Shown: positions 24,545-33,719, counted from the first letter of the stretch. The stretch: 64,000 nucleotides of DNA from Sulfurimonas lithotrophica (GCF_009258225.1 NZ_CP043617.1:310001-374000); one strand, 5' to 3'. Notes: generated by a model from the sequence alone, not told the origin. A program made the numbers and translations.

Positions 24545-26326
24545 GTAACCGTTTTCTACCATTATATCGATAGCTTTTTTAAATACGGGTACGGAAGTCT
24601 GCGCGGCAAATTGACTTTTTTCGGGTTCAACTACAACCACACCCATTGTGTATTTAGTAGTTTCATCGTTTACAAAGCCCAAAAATGCAGTATTGTATCT
24701 ATTTACATATCTTCCGTCTTCAACTTTATGTGCAGTCCCTGTTTTTCCTCCGACTTCCAGCCCCTCTGTTATAGTTTTAACACCGGTTCCTTTGTTTACC
24801 GTCTTGATAAGAATTTGTTTAACTCTTTGGGCGGTTGAGGGGTTTATAACTTGAATTTGTTCATGTTTTGGAATTTTTATCTCTTGTCCTAATTCATTTA
24901 TAAAGCTATCGACTATTTGAGGAGTTACACTTTTACCGCCGTTGTTAAACACACTGTACGCGCGAATGAGCTGCATTAGGTTTGTATGCATTCCATAGCC
25001 GTAAGAACACGTAGCTTTGTAAATTTCATTATTTAATCTTGTAGCGCTTGGAATAGAGCCTTTTTTCTCATATATAATATCAGGAGTTGAAAGTTTGGAA
25101 AATCCAAATTTTTTTAACCCTTCATGAAACTCCATACCACTCATCTTCTGTGCAAGTTGTGCTATACCTATGTTTGAGGAATGTACTATAACGTTCTCAG
25201 CCGAAAGCCAATCAAATTCATGCTCATCCGTAATGATTTTACGACCTATTTTAAAACGTCCGTTATAACCGTTAACCAAGTCGTACGGATTAATAAGTTG
25301 CTTATCAAGCAGTAAAGCAAAGGTAACAGTTTTTATAACACTTCCCGGTTCAAAACTGTACTCGACCATTCCCGAGTTTAGCGATGGATAATCCTCTTTT
25401 TTTATATCTTTTGGAAGATATCTGTTTGAAGAAGCCAAAGATACGACCTTGGCAGTTTTAGTATCCATTATAGCTATCATTACCTCTTTAGCTTCTAACT
25501 CTTCTTTCATGCTATCAAGCATTCTTTCCATACGAATCTGAAGAGAAGCTTTGATGTTTAGTTTTATATTTAAGCCGTCTATCTGTTGTTTTGTAAAACT
25601 GTTTTTATTTAAAATGATATAACCGTTTACATCACGCTTACCTTGACTAAGTTCGTCTTGTCTTGCTTCAAGTTCGGCTTCAAAACGTTTCTCTAAGCCT
25701 TTGATTCCTTTGATTTTTGTATAACCGTCATTTTCTATTTTATGTGTATATCCTATAACCGGAGTAAGTAGTTCTTTATATGGATACTCACGACTCTCAC
25801 CGCTTTGAATAATACTGAGACCTTGCATAGTCTTTATACCGGTTCTAGGGTTTTCTCTGCTCATAAATACTTTATAACGTCTAAGCTCATATGCGAGTTT
25901 TTTTAGGTACTGTGCATTTTTTTCTTCTATGTTATAGCTTAAAACAACTACACCTTTTCTTTTTGATAGCTTTTTTCTAATTTCGTTTGCTTTCATACCG
26001 GAATAGATGCTAAAGAGTTCAATAAAAAGTTCTTTTTTTTGCGGGTCGATAAAACGTGTATTTACTACTGCTTTGTATAGTTTAGTCGTAGATGCCAGCG
26101 TAAAACCGTCTGCGCTTAAAATATTTCCACGAATAGCATAAGATGTGTTTTTTGTATATAAAGAAGGTAGGCTTCTAGGTTTTAGAACATTTAAAAGCAT
26201 TACACTTAAAAATATTAAAAAACCTATAGCCAAAAGGGTATAGAGTAAAAAAATTTTTTTACTCTTGTTCTTACTTTGTGCAGTCAATGTATTATAGCTG
26301 TGTACGTCCGAGCTCTTTATACGCAC
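24521..26326 (-). CDS. ftsI: Cell-division transpeptidase FtsI (penicillin-binding protein 3)
   Basis: FtsI cross-links septal peptidoglycan. The 601-residue class B penicillin-binding protein has a short cytoplasmic tail, one membrane helix (about 24-46), an N-terminal dimer domain and the transpeptidase domain with EPGSVIKTVTF (S-x-x-K), the SSN motif in IVHSSNIG and KTGTAHK. The start is uncertain: the ATG used overlaps fliE by 35 bases, and a TTG at 26287 just after the fliE stop is an alternative that would shorten the tail by 13 residues. Placement behind fliE matches the order I recall in Campylobacter. Confidence 0.92.
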   Translation of the reverse strand: MRIKSSDVHSYNTLTAQSKNKSKKIFLLYTLLAIGFLIFLSVMLLNVLKPRSLPSLYTKNTSYAIRGNILSADGFTLASTTKLYKAVVNTRFIDPQKKELFIELFSIYSGMKANEIRKKLSKRKGVVVLSYNIEEKNAQYLKKLAYELRRYKVFMSRENPRTGIKTMQGLSIIQSGESREYPYKELLTPVIGYTHKIENDGYTKIKGIKGLEKRFEAELEARQDELSQGKRDVNGYIILNKNSFTKQQIDGLNIKLNIKASLQIRMERMLDSMKEELEAKEVMIAIMDTKTAKVVSLASSNRYLPKDIKKEDYPSLNSGMVEYSFEPGSVIKTVTFALLLDKQLINPYDLVNGYNGRFKIGRKIITDEHEFDWLSAENVIVHSSNIGIAQLAQKMSGMEFHEGLKKFGFSKLSTPDIIYEKKGSIPSATRLNNEIYKATCSYGYGMHTNLMQLIRAYSVFNNGGKSVTPQIVDSFINELGQEIKIPKHEQIQVINPSTAQRVKQILIKTVNKGTGVKTITEGLEVGGKTGTAHKVEDGRYVNRYNTAFLGFVNDETTKYTMGVVVVEPEKSQFAAQTSVPVFKKAIDIMVENGYLKPNIIK

Positions 26327-26603
26327 TTAATGCTTTGTTTCTAATCTCAAGCATCAGTTTCATATTTGTCTCGGCTTTACCGATTGCAAGGGCTGCTTGA
26401 TGCAAATCTTTTACTTCACCGGTTGCTAAATCAGCTACAGCTTCTTCTTTTTTAACCTGAAGGTCGTTCATCTCATTGATAGCACCTTTTAAGTGCTCCG
26501 CAAAAGCTTCACCGCCTTTAGTGTCAAGTTTTTGTTTTTGTTTTAATAAGTCGGCAGTAGATGAGCCAAGTAATCCATCAACACCGTTTGTAACATTGCT
26601 CAT
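26292..26603 (-). CDS. fliE: Flagellar hook-basal body protein FliE
   Basis: FliE links the MS-ring to the flagellar rod. The 103-residue protein shows the C-terminal family pattern DLHQAALAIGKAETNMKLML followed by EIRNKALSAYKEL. It is the third gene of the flgB-flgC-fliE unit, 10 bases after flgC, with GGAG upstream of the ATG. Confidence 0.95.
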   Translation of the reverse strand: MSNVTNGVDGLLGSSTADLLKQKQKLDTKGGEAFAEHLKGAINEMNDLQVKKEEAVADLATGEVKDLHQAALAIGKAETNMKLMLEIRNKALSAYKELGRTQL

Positions 26604-26613
26604 AATCTACTCC

Positions 26614-27108
26614 TTATTGTAAAAGAGATATCGAAGCATTTGCCATATCTTTTGCAGCTTGAAATGCTGAGACATTTGCTTGATAACTTCTTGTAGCTTC
26701 TACTAAATCGGCCATTTCCACAACAGGATTAATATTTGGATATGCTACATACCCGTTTGCATCCGCATCCGGATGGTTTGGCTCAAATTTCATTTTCGGT
26801 TCACGATCGTCACGTGAAATTTTATCGACTACTACACTCATTATAGCAGGATTTACCTTTTTTCCAAATTCACCCTCGTTTAAAGGGTCTTGATATTTAG
26901 CCGAATTTGTTTCATCGCCGATAGCTTTGTTATAGTAATCGTTAAAGTTTATAGCTTTAAAAATTACCTCTTTACGTCTGTATGGACCACCCTCATCAGT
27001 ACGAGTTGTTTGTGCATTTGCTATATTGCTTGAGATTGTATTTACACGAACTCTTTGAGCACTTAAGCCGTAACCGCTTATATCAAAACTGTTTAAAAAA
27101 TTGCTCAT
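26614..27108 (-). CDS. flgC: Flagellar proximal rod protein FlgC
   Basis: The gene encodes 164 residues. The N-terminal rod/hook signature is FDISGYGLSAQRVRVNTISS followed by NIANAQTT, and the C-terminus has PNINPVVEMADLVEATRSYQ. Both ends are typical of FlgC. It lies 19 bases after flgB. Confidence 0.97.
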   Translation of the reverse strand: MSNFLNSFDISGYGLSAQRVRVNTISSNIANAQTTRTDEGGPYRRKEVIFKAINFNDYYNKAIGDETNSAKYQDPLNEGEFGKKVNPAIMSVVVDKISRDDREPKMKFEPNHPDADANGYVAYPNINPVVEMADLVEATRSYQANVSAFQAAKDMANASISLLQ

Positions 27109-27127
27109 CGTTTATCCCTTTTAATTA

Positions 27128-27559
27128 TTAACTTAATTTTGAAGAGGCTTCTATTACACTTTTAAAAATAGCGCCGTCTTTTTTTATCGCATTTATTAAA
27201 GCGTTGAACATAATAGAGTTTTTACTCATCTCTGTTGTTTCAACATCCAAATCAACAGAGTTGCCGTCATTTCTAGCCATGTGACCATCACGATAAAAAG
27301 TGATAGGCTTATCCGTATTTGTAGGTTTCTTAGGTTCTAAATGTTTGTCCGATGTTTGAGCCATTTGAAGCTTACCTCTGTCATCGTGCATAATTTCTGC
27401 TTTTTTTTCTGCCAGATATTCTCCAAAACGGATATCGCGAGGGCGATAAAAAGGAGTATCTGCATTTGCAATATTAGACGATATCATTTTCTCACGAGCT
27501 GCACGGTAGTTTAATGCTTCTTTTGCTAGTGTTGCTGTACGGGAGACTGATATTGCCAT
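27128..27559 (-). CDS. flgB: Flagellar proximal rod protein FlgB
   Basis: The 143-residue protein has the FlgB pattern: an N-terminal helix with ALNYRAAREKMISSNIANAD followed by TPFYRPRDIRF, and a C-terminal FNALINAIKKDGAIFKSVIE helix. It is the first gene of a flgB-flgC-fliE(-ftsI) unit. Upstream is a sigma-54 type promoter, the sigma factor known to drive rod and hook genes in Campylobacterota. Confidence 0.97.
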   Translation of the reverse strand: MAISVSRTATLAKEALNYRAAREKMISSNIANADTPFYRPRDIRFGEYLAEKKAEIMHDDRGKLQMAQTSDKHLEPKKPTNTDKPITFYRDGHMARNDGNSVDLDVETTEMSKNSIMFNALINAIKKDGAIFKSVIEASSKLS

Positions 27560-27603
27560 CTTTTTTCCTTAATTTATACGATTAAATCTTGTGTTTATTA
27601 CAA

Positions 27604-27618
27604 GCAAGTTTAATTCCA
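27604..27618 (-). promoter_or_regulatory. Sigma-54 (-24/-12) promoter of the flgB operon
   Basis: On the minus strand the site reads TGGAATTAAACTTGC, with the invariant GG and GC dinucleotides separated by exactly 10 bases. The predicted start near 27593 leaves a leader of about 34 bases before flgB. A palindrome CACTATAGTG lies about 15 bases upstream of the promoter. Confidence 0.7.
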
Positions 27619-27766
27619 CTTTTTATATATATCACTATAGTGTGATAATAATTAAATTTAAGTTTAAAATAATTAAGATTTAAGTAAATATTAATTTTTA
27701 AAGGAGCATAATACTCATTACGATTACAAGTGTAGTCAAATTTTCTTATTTATGAAAGGATCTCTT

Positions 27767-28222
27767 ATGAAAAGATCTGGTTTTACAATGATCGAATTAA
27801 TTTTCGTTATCGTTATCTTAGGTATTCTTGCTGCTGTTGCAGTTCCAAAACTTTCTGCTACTCGTGATGATGCAAAAATTGCCAAAGGTGCTGCAGCAGT
27901 TTCTACAGCTGTTACTGATATGGGTGCTTATTATACTGCACAAGGAAGTTTTGGTACAGTAGGTGATATGACTAATGTTTCTTTTGTTACTACAAGTAAT
28001 GGTACAACTGACGCATCAGCTACAGATTTAAATGGTTCGGCTACTGTATATTTCAATGACTCTACAAATACTTCATGCCTTTCATTTACGGCTTCTGCTA
28101 CAGATGGAAACTTAACAGTCTCTTCAGAATCAAATAGCACGGCAGAGTGTAGAGGAATCAATGCTGCTACAAAAGATTTAGCAATAGTGCATCAATTTGG
28201 TGGAAGCTCTGTTAAATGGTAA
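27767..28222 (+). CDS. Type IV pilin-like/pseudopilin protein
   Basis: The start used has AAAGGA 6 bases upstream and gives a short leader peptide, MKRSG, before the prepilin cleavage site G/FTMIEL; an ATG five codons earlier is less likely. The mature N-terminus is the usual hydrophobic helix (FTMIELIFVIVILGILAAVA). The C-terminal part is Ser/Thr-rich with two cysteines (residues about 104 and 132) that could form a disulfide loop. No assembly genes lie nearby. It could be a minor pilin of a type IV pilus or a DNA-uptake or secretion system. Confidence 0.88.
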   Translation: MKRSGFTMIELIFVIVILGILAAVAVPKLSATRDDAKIAKGAAAVSTAVTDMGAYYTAQGSFGTVGDMTNVSFVTTSNGTTDASATDLNGSATVYFNDSTNTSCLSFTASATDGNLTVSSESNSTAECRGINAATKDLAIVHQFGGSSVKW

Positions 28223-28390
28223 TAATTTAATCTATTGTTTAATAAAGTTCTAATTTATTCCCATATTAAAATTGGGAATAAATAATCATAAAATATATTC
28301 TCTTCAATTCTCGAACTTAAAAAAAATCAACTAAAATAATGATAATATTATAAATATAAAATGCTAAGTTATGTTTAATAGGAGATATTA

Positions 28391-28843
28391 ATGAAAAAAA
28401 CAAAAAAAAATGGATTTACTATGATAGAAATGGTTTTTGTTATAGTTGTACTTGGTATATTAGCAGCTATAGCTGTACCAAGATTTGCTGTAACAAGAAC
28501 AGATGCTCAAATTTCTAAAGGTCGTTCAGATATTGCTTCCATTCGCTCTGGTATTATTAATGAAAGACAAACAAGGATTATTCAGGGTGACTCTTCTTGG
28601 ATTTCAGATATAAATTTAGATTTAAATAATACATCAACACTTTTTGGTGGAGTATTAATGTATGGAATTCCTTCAGAAGATACCGAAGGTCATTGGTATA
28701 CAGCAACGGCTGGAAACGGTTCTTATATTTTTAAGAGTGAAGGACAAGATGTAGTATTTACTTATGATGATACTACTGGAATATTTACATGTAACAGAAC
28801 ACATGCTACATATGGTGAAGCATGTAAACACCTTATAGATTAA
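28391..28843 (+). CDS. Second type IV pilin-like/pseudopilin protein
   Basis: The gene encodes 150 residues with leader MKKTKKNG, cleavage before FTMIEMVFVIVVLGILAAIA, and a C-terminal domain ending in a likely disulfide loop (CNRTHATYGEACKHLID). AGGAG lies 8 bases before the ATG. Its helix closely resembles that of the preceding pilin gene but the C-terminal domains differ, so they are paralogs with separate roles. priA starts 6 bases later and may be cotranscribed. Confidence 0.88.
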   Translation: MKKTKKNGFTMIEMVFVIVVLGILAAIAVPRFAVTRTDAQISKGRSDIASIRSGIINERQTRIIQGDSSWISDINLDLNNTSTLFGGVLMYGIPSEDTEGHWYTATAGNGSYIFKSEGQDVVFTYDDTTGIFTCNRTHATYGEACKHLID

Positions 28844-28849
28844 AAATAA

Positions 28850-30694
28850 TTGAACTACTACAAAATTTCACTTTTAAACTCCCCGATTGGGAGTTATACT
28901 TACCATTTTGATAAAAATATAGATATTGGCTGCAAAGTATCTGTAAAACTTCAAAATAGAGAAACTTTTGGCGTAATAATAGAGTCATGTGAAAAACCTG
29001 ATTTTGAAACTTCAGAAGTATTAGAAGTTTTAGATGAGTACTACTCTTCAAATCAATTAGAATTAGCTAAATTTATATCTTCTTATTATATCTGTTCATT
29101 AGGTGATGCATTAGGTATTATGGTTGCATTTGAAGATGATGAGATAAAAAACATATCTTCAGATACTAAGTCTTATGAAAATATAGAACTATCACAAAAA
29201 CAAGAAGCTGCATTAGAGTTTTTAAAAAAACATACAGTATCTTTACTTTTTGGTGATACGGGTAGCGGTAAAACAGAGATATATATGAAATATTTTGAAG
29301 ATATTTTATCTCAAAATAAGCGATGTATATTTTTAATGCCTGAGATCTCACTAACACCGCAGATGGATGAGAGACTTAAAAAACATTTCGGTGATGAAGT
29401 GGTGATGTACCATTCAAAACTCACACCTAAAAATAAAAAAATCGCACTAGAGAAGATAAGAAACGGTGAAGCAAAAATAATAGCAGGACCTCGTTCAGCT
29501 TTGTTTTTACCGATAAAAGACTTAGGTCTGATAGTAGTGGATGAGGAACATGACGACAGCTATAAGTCATCTTCAAGACCGCGTTACAATGCAAGAGATA
29601 TAAGCATCTATATGGGACAACTTTATAATGTTCCTGTAGTGCTCGGAAGTGCTACGCCTAGCTTGACAAGCTATGTAAAATTTCCTCATGTAAGATTAAA
29701 AGGCGGACACTTTAGCTCAGAGAGGGAGTTTATTTATGAGCGAAGTGCCGAGTCATTAAGTCCTATGATTTTAAACGAACTAAAGTCTATACTGGATGCA
29801 AAAAAACAAGCTATAGTCTTTATACCTACTAGGGCTAATTTTAAATACCTTGTATGTAATGATTGCGGACACTCTTATGAGTGTGCTTTTTGCTCGATTG
29901 GTCTAAGCGTGCATAATAAATCAAATGCATTGAAGTGTCATTATTGTAACTATACACAGGCCATACCTCAAAAATGCTCCGAATGTGGAAGTACTACACT
30001 TGTAAGTAGCCGTTTAGGAACCGCTGAGGCTGTTAAAAGTTTAAATGAAGAGTTTACAGATGCAAATATAGAACAGTTTGATCGTGATGTTATAACGAGC
30101 AATACAAAACTAAAAAAAGCACTTAAACGCTTTAGAGATAAAGAGAGTGATATATTGGTCGGTACTCAGATGCTAAGCAAGGGTCATGATTATCACGGTG
30201 TGACTTTGGCGGTGGTGTTGGGGATGGATAATCTTTTAAATATGCCGGATTACCGCTCACGTGAAAAGGCACTTTCCTCTTTACTTCAAATAGCTGGACG
30301 AAGTGGAAGAAAAGAGGTCGCAAAAGTTTTAGTTCAAAGTTTTAACGAGGAGTTTTTCAAAAACTACCTAGACTCATATGAGAGTTTTTTAGATGAGGAA
30401 AAAATATACAGAGAGGGCTTATATCCACCGTATAAAAAACTCTCACGTCTGCTTTTTAGCCATAAAAACGGTGCAAAAGCACGTGAATCTATGGAAGAGG
30501 TATTAGATAGTTTAAGAGATTATAATGGAATAGAAATAGTCGGATTTGGTAAATGTGCAATAGAAAAAATAGCAAATAAGTACCGTTTTGAGATACTGTT
30601 GCGTTCAGATAAAAGCACAGATTTAATAAAAGCTATCAGTAGATGCAAAAACGACTTATGTGAGGTGGATATGGACCCTATAGAGTTCGGATAG
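28850..30694 (+). CDS. priA: Primosomal protein N' (replication restart helicase)
   Basis: PriA rebuilds replication forks away from the origin. The 614-residue protein starts at TTG and has Walker A GDTGSGKTEIYMKYF, the Walker B DEEH in VVDEEHDDSYK, and a zinc-binding Cys set in CNDCGHSYECAFC, CHYCNYTQAIPQKCSEC. The helicase C-terminal motif LLQIAGRSGRKEV is present. It is shorter than the E. coli protein (about 730), mainly in the N-terminal DNA-binding part, as is usual in Campylobacterota. Confidence 0.95.
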   Translation: MNYYKISLLNSPIGSYTYHFDKNIDIGCKVSVKLQNRETFGVIIESCEKPDFETSEVLEVLDEYYSSNQLELAKFISSYYICSLGDALGIMVAFEDDEIKNISSDTKSYENIELSQKQEAALEFLKKHTVSLLFGDTGSGKTEIYMKYFEDILSQNKRCIFLMPEISLTPQMDERLKKHFGDEVVMYHSKLTPKNKKIALEKIRNGEAKIIAGPRSALFLPIKDLGLIVVDEEHDDSYKSSSRPRYNARDISIYMGQLYNVPVVLGSATPSLTSYVKFPHVRLKGGHFSSEREFIYERSAESLSPMILNELKSILDAKKQAIVFIPTRANFKYLVCNDCGHSYECAFCSIGLSVHNKSNALKCHYCNYTQAIPQKCSECGSTTLVSSRLGTAEAVKSLNEEFTDANIEQFDRDVITSNTKLKKALKRFRDKESDILVGTQMLSKGHDYHGVTLAVVLGMDNLLNMPDYRSREKALSSLLQIAGRSGRKEVAKVLVQSFNEEFFKNYLDSYESFLDEEKIYREGLYPPYKKLSRLLFSHKNGAKARESMEEVLDSLRDYNGIEIVGFGKCAIEKIANKYRFEILLRSDKSTDLIKAISRCKNDLCEVDMDPIEFG

Positions 30695-30702
30695 GATTAG
30701 TT

Positions 30703-31545
30703 ATGAGAATATTTTTAATTTTATTGACTTTCACTTTATCTCTTTATGCAACACATAGTTTAAAAGTACTTGATATTTATGAATATAAAAATAAAGATAT
30801 AAGAGAACTCTCGGCACTTGCATATGATGGAAATATACTTTATGCTTTAAGTGACTATGGGCAGTTGCATCATTTTAAATTAGATATTAAAAATAAAAAG
30901 ATAAAACTCTCACTTGTAAAGAGTTTTAAACTTAGAAATAAAAAGAATAAACCCTTAAAAAAGAAAGAAAGTGATGCCGAGAGTTTAGTTTACAAAGATA
31001 AAAAATTATATATATCTTTTGAGAGAAAGCATAGGATAGATGCTTTTACTTTAGATGGCAAAAAAATCAAAAAATTAAAACTAAATGAAGAATTGTTAGA
31101 CAAAGATAAGTATAAATCAAAAAACAAAGGTTTAGAAGCTCTGGCATACAGTGAAAAATACGGCTTTATAACAGCCCCAGAGGCTCCGTTTATAGATAAC
31201 GGGACACATATACTATATACGGTAGATAATAGCTTCAAAATAAAGAAAAACGGATATATAACCGCCTTAGAGTTTATGAGTAAAAATAAGCTTATAGTTT
31301 TGGAAAGAGATTTTAATAATCTAACGAGAAGACAGCTTATCACCATTAGTCTTGTAAATTTGAAAAAATGTAATTTTGGTAAATGTAAAAAGCAGATTTT
31401 AAAAGTATTTGACAGTTACAAAGATAAAAACGTCGATAATTTTGAGGGTTTGACGAAGCTGGATAATAACTTGTTTTTAATGGTAAGTGATGATAATGCC
31501 AATTTCCTTCAAAAAACACTGTTCGTGCTTTTTGAAGTTGATTAA
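30703..31545 (+). CDS. Secreted esterase-like phytase family protein
   Basis: The gene encodes 280 residues with a signal peptide (1-17, ending LSLYA) and repeats of the phytase-like propeller pattern: ELSALAYDGNILYALSDYG, DAESLVY, NKGLEALAY and NFEGLTKLDNNLFLMVSDDN. This matches the family often labelled esterase-like activity of phytase; true substrates are not established. It starts 8 bases after priA and overlaps the convergent trpA by 4 bases. Confidence 0.75.
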   Translation: MRIFLILLTFTLSLYATHSLKVLDIYEYKNKDIRELSALAYDGNILYALSDYGQLHHFKLDIKNKKIKLSLVKSFKLRNKKNKPLKKKESDAESLVYKDKKLYISFERKHRIDAFTLDGKKIKKLKLNEELLDKDKYKSKNKGLEALAYSEKYGFITAPEAPFIDNGTHILYTVDNSFKIKKNGYITALEFMSKNKLIVLERDFNNLTRRQLITISLVNLKKCNFGKCKKQILKVFDSYKDKNVDNFEGLTKLDNNLFLMVSDDNANFLQKTLFVLFEVD

Positions 31546-32282
31546 GAGTTAATCTCGTTTTTTATAACACGAGCCAGTTCTGAACACTCTTCTATTTTTT
31601 TTGTGTAGTTAAGATTCTCTTTTAGTAAGATATCTATAAATGCACTCCCTACAATTACACCATCAGCACCATGTACTTTATCTTTTGCAGTTTTTGCATT
31701 TACACCAAAACCTACATATACCGGTGTTTTTGTGTATTTTTTTATAGAGCTTAAAAATGGTTGCAGATCTTCTGCTTTGCCACTACCTGTTATACCGGTA
31801 TATGCAACCATATATATAAATTTTTTTGCATCTGCTACGACTTCTGCAATTCTCTCTTCTGTATCTGTAGGTGCTACAAAAGAGATGTTTGCCAAGTTGT
31901 TTTGTTCAAATAAATCTTTGTATTTTAAAGCCTCTTCATGCGGTAAATCAGGAATAATTAATCCATTTATACCCATTTCACTTGCCTCTGGAAGAAGCTT
32001 GGTAAGATTTTGTTGGTAAAAAGAGTTAAAATAACCCATCCATAAAGTATCTACTTTTGGTGCTACTTCACGTGATATTTCTCTAAGGTGTTCAAATTTA
32101 AATCCAAGTTCAAGAGCTTTATGGTTGGCTTTTTCTATTAAAGGTCCATCCGCCACAGGATCAGAGAAGGGTACACCGAGTTCAAGCGTATCAACACCAC
32201 TCTCACCTAGGGCTAAAGATAAATCTATACTAAAAGATTTTTCAGGATACCCTGAAGTTATATATGCTACTAAATTTTTCAA
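31542..32282 (-). CDS. trpA: Tryptophan synthase alpha chain
   Basis: TrpA cleaves indole-3-glycerol phosphate and passes indole to TrpB. In 246 residues the active site motif ELGVPFSDPVADGPLI carries the catalytic Glu and Asp, and GFGVNAKTAKDKVHGADGVI forms the phosphate loop region. The other trp genes are not in this window. Its start overlaps the HPt gene stop by 4 bases (ATGA). Confidence 0.97.
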   Translation of the reverse strand: MKNLVAYITSGYPEKSFSIDLSLALGESGVDTLELGVPFSDPVADGPLIEKANHKALELGFKFEHLREISREVAPKVDTLWMGYFNSFYQQNLTKLLPEASEMGINGLIIPDLPHEEALKYKDLFEQNNLANISFVAPTDTEERIAEVVADAKKFIYMVAYTGITGSGKAEDLQPFLSSIKKYTKTPVYVGFGVNAKTAKDKVHGADGVIVGSAFIDILLKENLNYTKKIEECSELARVIKNEINS

Positions 32283-32683
32283 TTATCATCCAAGTCAGGT
32301 ATTTTAAGTAGAGAATATTTTACGCGAGTAAGCTCATTGTCGTTTTTTATATCTTCTTGCCAATCGGCAAAGATATCGCTGATTTGTAAAAGCCAGTTAA
32401 GAGTTTCTTCACTAATCGGTTTATCTTTTTGTCTTAGCTCTTCTAACACTTCTTCTACAAAAGTAGAGAGTCTTCTCATAGGTTCAATTTCTAAGAAACC
32501 AGAAGCTGATTTTATGTTATGAAACACACGAAATAATTCATCTATACTACGTTTATATGTATTAGGTTTTGAAAGGTCTATTATCATCACTTCCATACTC
32601 TCTACCATCATAGTATAATGGTCATAAAACTCGTCAACTACTTCGTAATCAAAATTAGAATCTAAGTGACTTCTTATCCCCAT
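32279..32683 (-). CDS. Histidine phosphotransfer (HPt) domain protein
   Basis: The 134-residue all-helical protein carries the HPt signature FRVFHNIKSASGFLEI with phosphoacceptor His55 and Lys58. No other domain is present. It could relay phosphate from one of the hybrid kinases encoded elsewhere in this window, but no partner is adjacent. It is translationally coupled to trpA, an unexpected neighbour. The putative operator at 32703-32731 lies in front of it and of the divergent panB. Confidence 0.85.
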   Translation of the reverse strand: MGIRSHLDSNFDYEVVDEFYDHYTMMVESMEVMIIDLSKPNTYKRSIDELFRVFHNIKSASGFLEIEPMRRLSTFVEEVLEELRQKDKPISEETLNWLLQISDIFADWQEDIKNDNELTRVKYSLLKIPDLDDN

Positions 32684-32702
32684 AAAATATTTCTCCCATT
32701 AC

Positions 32703-32731
32703 TTAACCAAATTGTATCAGTTTTTGGTTAA
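32703..32731. promoter_or_regulatory. Inverted repeat between HPt/trpA and panB
   Basis: TTAACCAAA (32703-32711) and TTTGGTTAA (32723-32731) are perfect 9-base arms, 11 bases apart. The right arm overlaps a candidate -10 (TAAAAT, 32729-32734) for panB, whose start codon is at 32741, as a repressor site or divergent control element might. Confidence 0.5.
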
Positions 32732-32740
32732 AATACGTTT

Positions 32741-33532
32741 ATGAAGAAAAAAATGACAATAACATCGATTAAAAAATCAAAAGGTAACAAACCTTTAGTG
32801 ATGGTGACTGCTTATGATGCACTTTTTGCCAGACTAATAGAGCCATCTGCAGATATAATACTTGTCGGAGATTCATTAAATATGAGTTTTGCCGGTAAAA
32901 GCGATACTCTAAGTGCTACACTTGAACAGATGATTTATCATACAAATGCCGTCTGCATGGGTGCTGAAAATAGTTTTGTAATATGCGATATGCCGTTTGG
33001 AACTTATGTAAACAAGGACGATGCTTTAAAAAATGCTATTAGAGTTTTTCAGGAGACTAATGCAGACAGCGTTAAAATAGAAGGCGGTGTCGATAAAGCT
33101 GAAATTGTCAAGCATCTAACAAGCAACGGCATCGCGGTTTGTGGGCATATAGGATTATTGCCTCAAGCTTTTAGAAGTGAAGGCGGTTATAAAATCAAAG
33201 GTAAAACCGAAGAAGAAAAACTATCTCTTATAGAAGATGCAAAAGCCATTGAAAAAGCGGGTGCTTTCTGCATCGTTATAGAGGGTGTAAAAGCTGATGT
33301 TGCCAAAGAGGTTGCAAAAAGCGTGGATATACCTTTAATAGGTATAGGTGCCGGTGTAAACGTAGATGGTCAGGTACTCGTATTTTCGGATATGTTAGGG
33401 TTGTTTGAAGAGTTTACGCCTAAATTTGTAAAAAAATATTTAAACGGTTCTACTCTTGTAAAAGATGCTATCAAAAACTATAAACAAGAGGTAGAAACAG
33501 GTGCGTTTCCACAAGATATACATACTTATTAA
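32741..33532 (+). CDS. panB: 3-methyl-2-oxobutanoate hydroxymethyltransferase
   Basis: PanB makes ketopantoate from ketoisovalerate and methylene-tetrahydrofolate. The 263-residue sequence has VMVTAYDALFARL, VGDSLNMSFAGKSDTL, SVKIEGG and HIGLLPQAF followed by GGYKIKGKT, and the C-terminal PLIGIGAG. With panC elsewhere in the window the pantothenate pathway is covered except panE/ilvC and panD. Confidence 0.97.
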   Translation: MKKKMTITSIKKSKGNKPLVMVTAYDALFARLIEPSADIILVGDSLNMSFAGKSDTLSATLEQMIYHTNAVCMGAENSFVICDMPFGTYVNKDDALKNAIRVFQETNADSVKIEGGVDKAEIVKHLTSNGIAVCGHIGLLPQAFRSEGGYKIKGKTEEEKLSLIEDAKAIEKAGAFCIVIEGVKADVAKEVAKSVDIPLIGIGAGVNVDGQVLVFSDMLGLFEEFTPKFVKKYLNGSTLVKDAIKNYKQEVETGAFPQDIHTY

Positions 33533-33719
33533 GCTTTGCATGGCTATATTTACTTTAAACATTATTACGGGTTGTACAAAAATGGCATATGACACTTTGC
33601 ATAATGTTTCAAAAAAACAATGTTACGATAATCCAAATTTTGAAGAGAGACAAGAGTGTATTCGCAAGTATGAAGATATGAACTATGAAAAATATCAACG
33701 AATATACAAAGAGAAATAG
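33501..33719 (+). CDS. Small putative lipoprotein between panB and ruvB
   Basis: The gene encodes 72 residues. A GTG start inside the panB end, with AGAGG 9 bases upstream, gives a proper lipoprotein signal: charged MRFHK, a hydrophobic stretch and lipobox ITGC with Cys25. Starting at the ATG at 33540 would leave a signal without positive charge, so the GTG is preferred. The mature part is short, polar and Tyr/Lys-rich with two further cysteines. The function is unknown. It ends directly at the ruvB start codon. Confidence 0.7.
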   Translation: MRFHKIYILIKLCMAIFTLNIITGCTKMAYDTLHNVSKKQCYDNPNFEERQECIRKYEDMNYEKYQRIYKEK

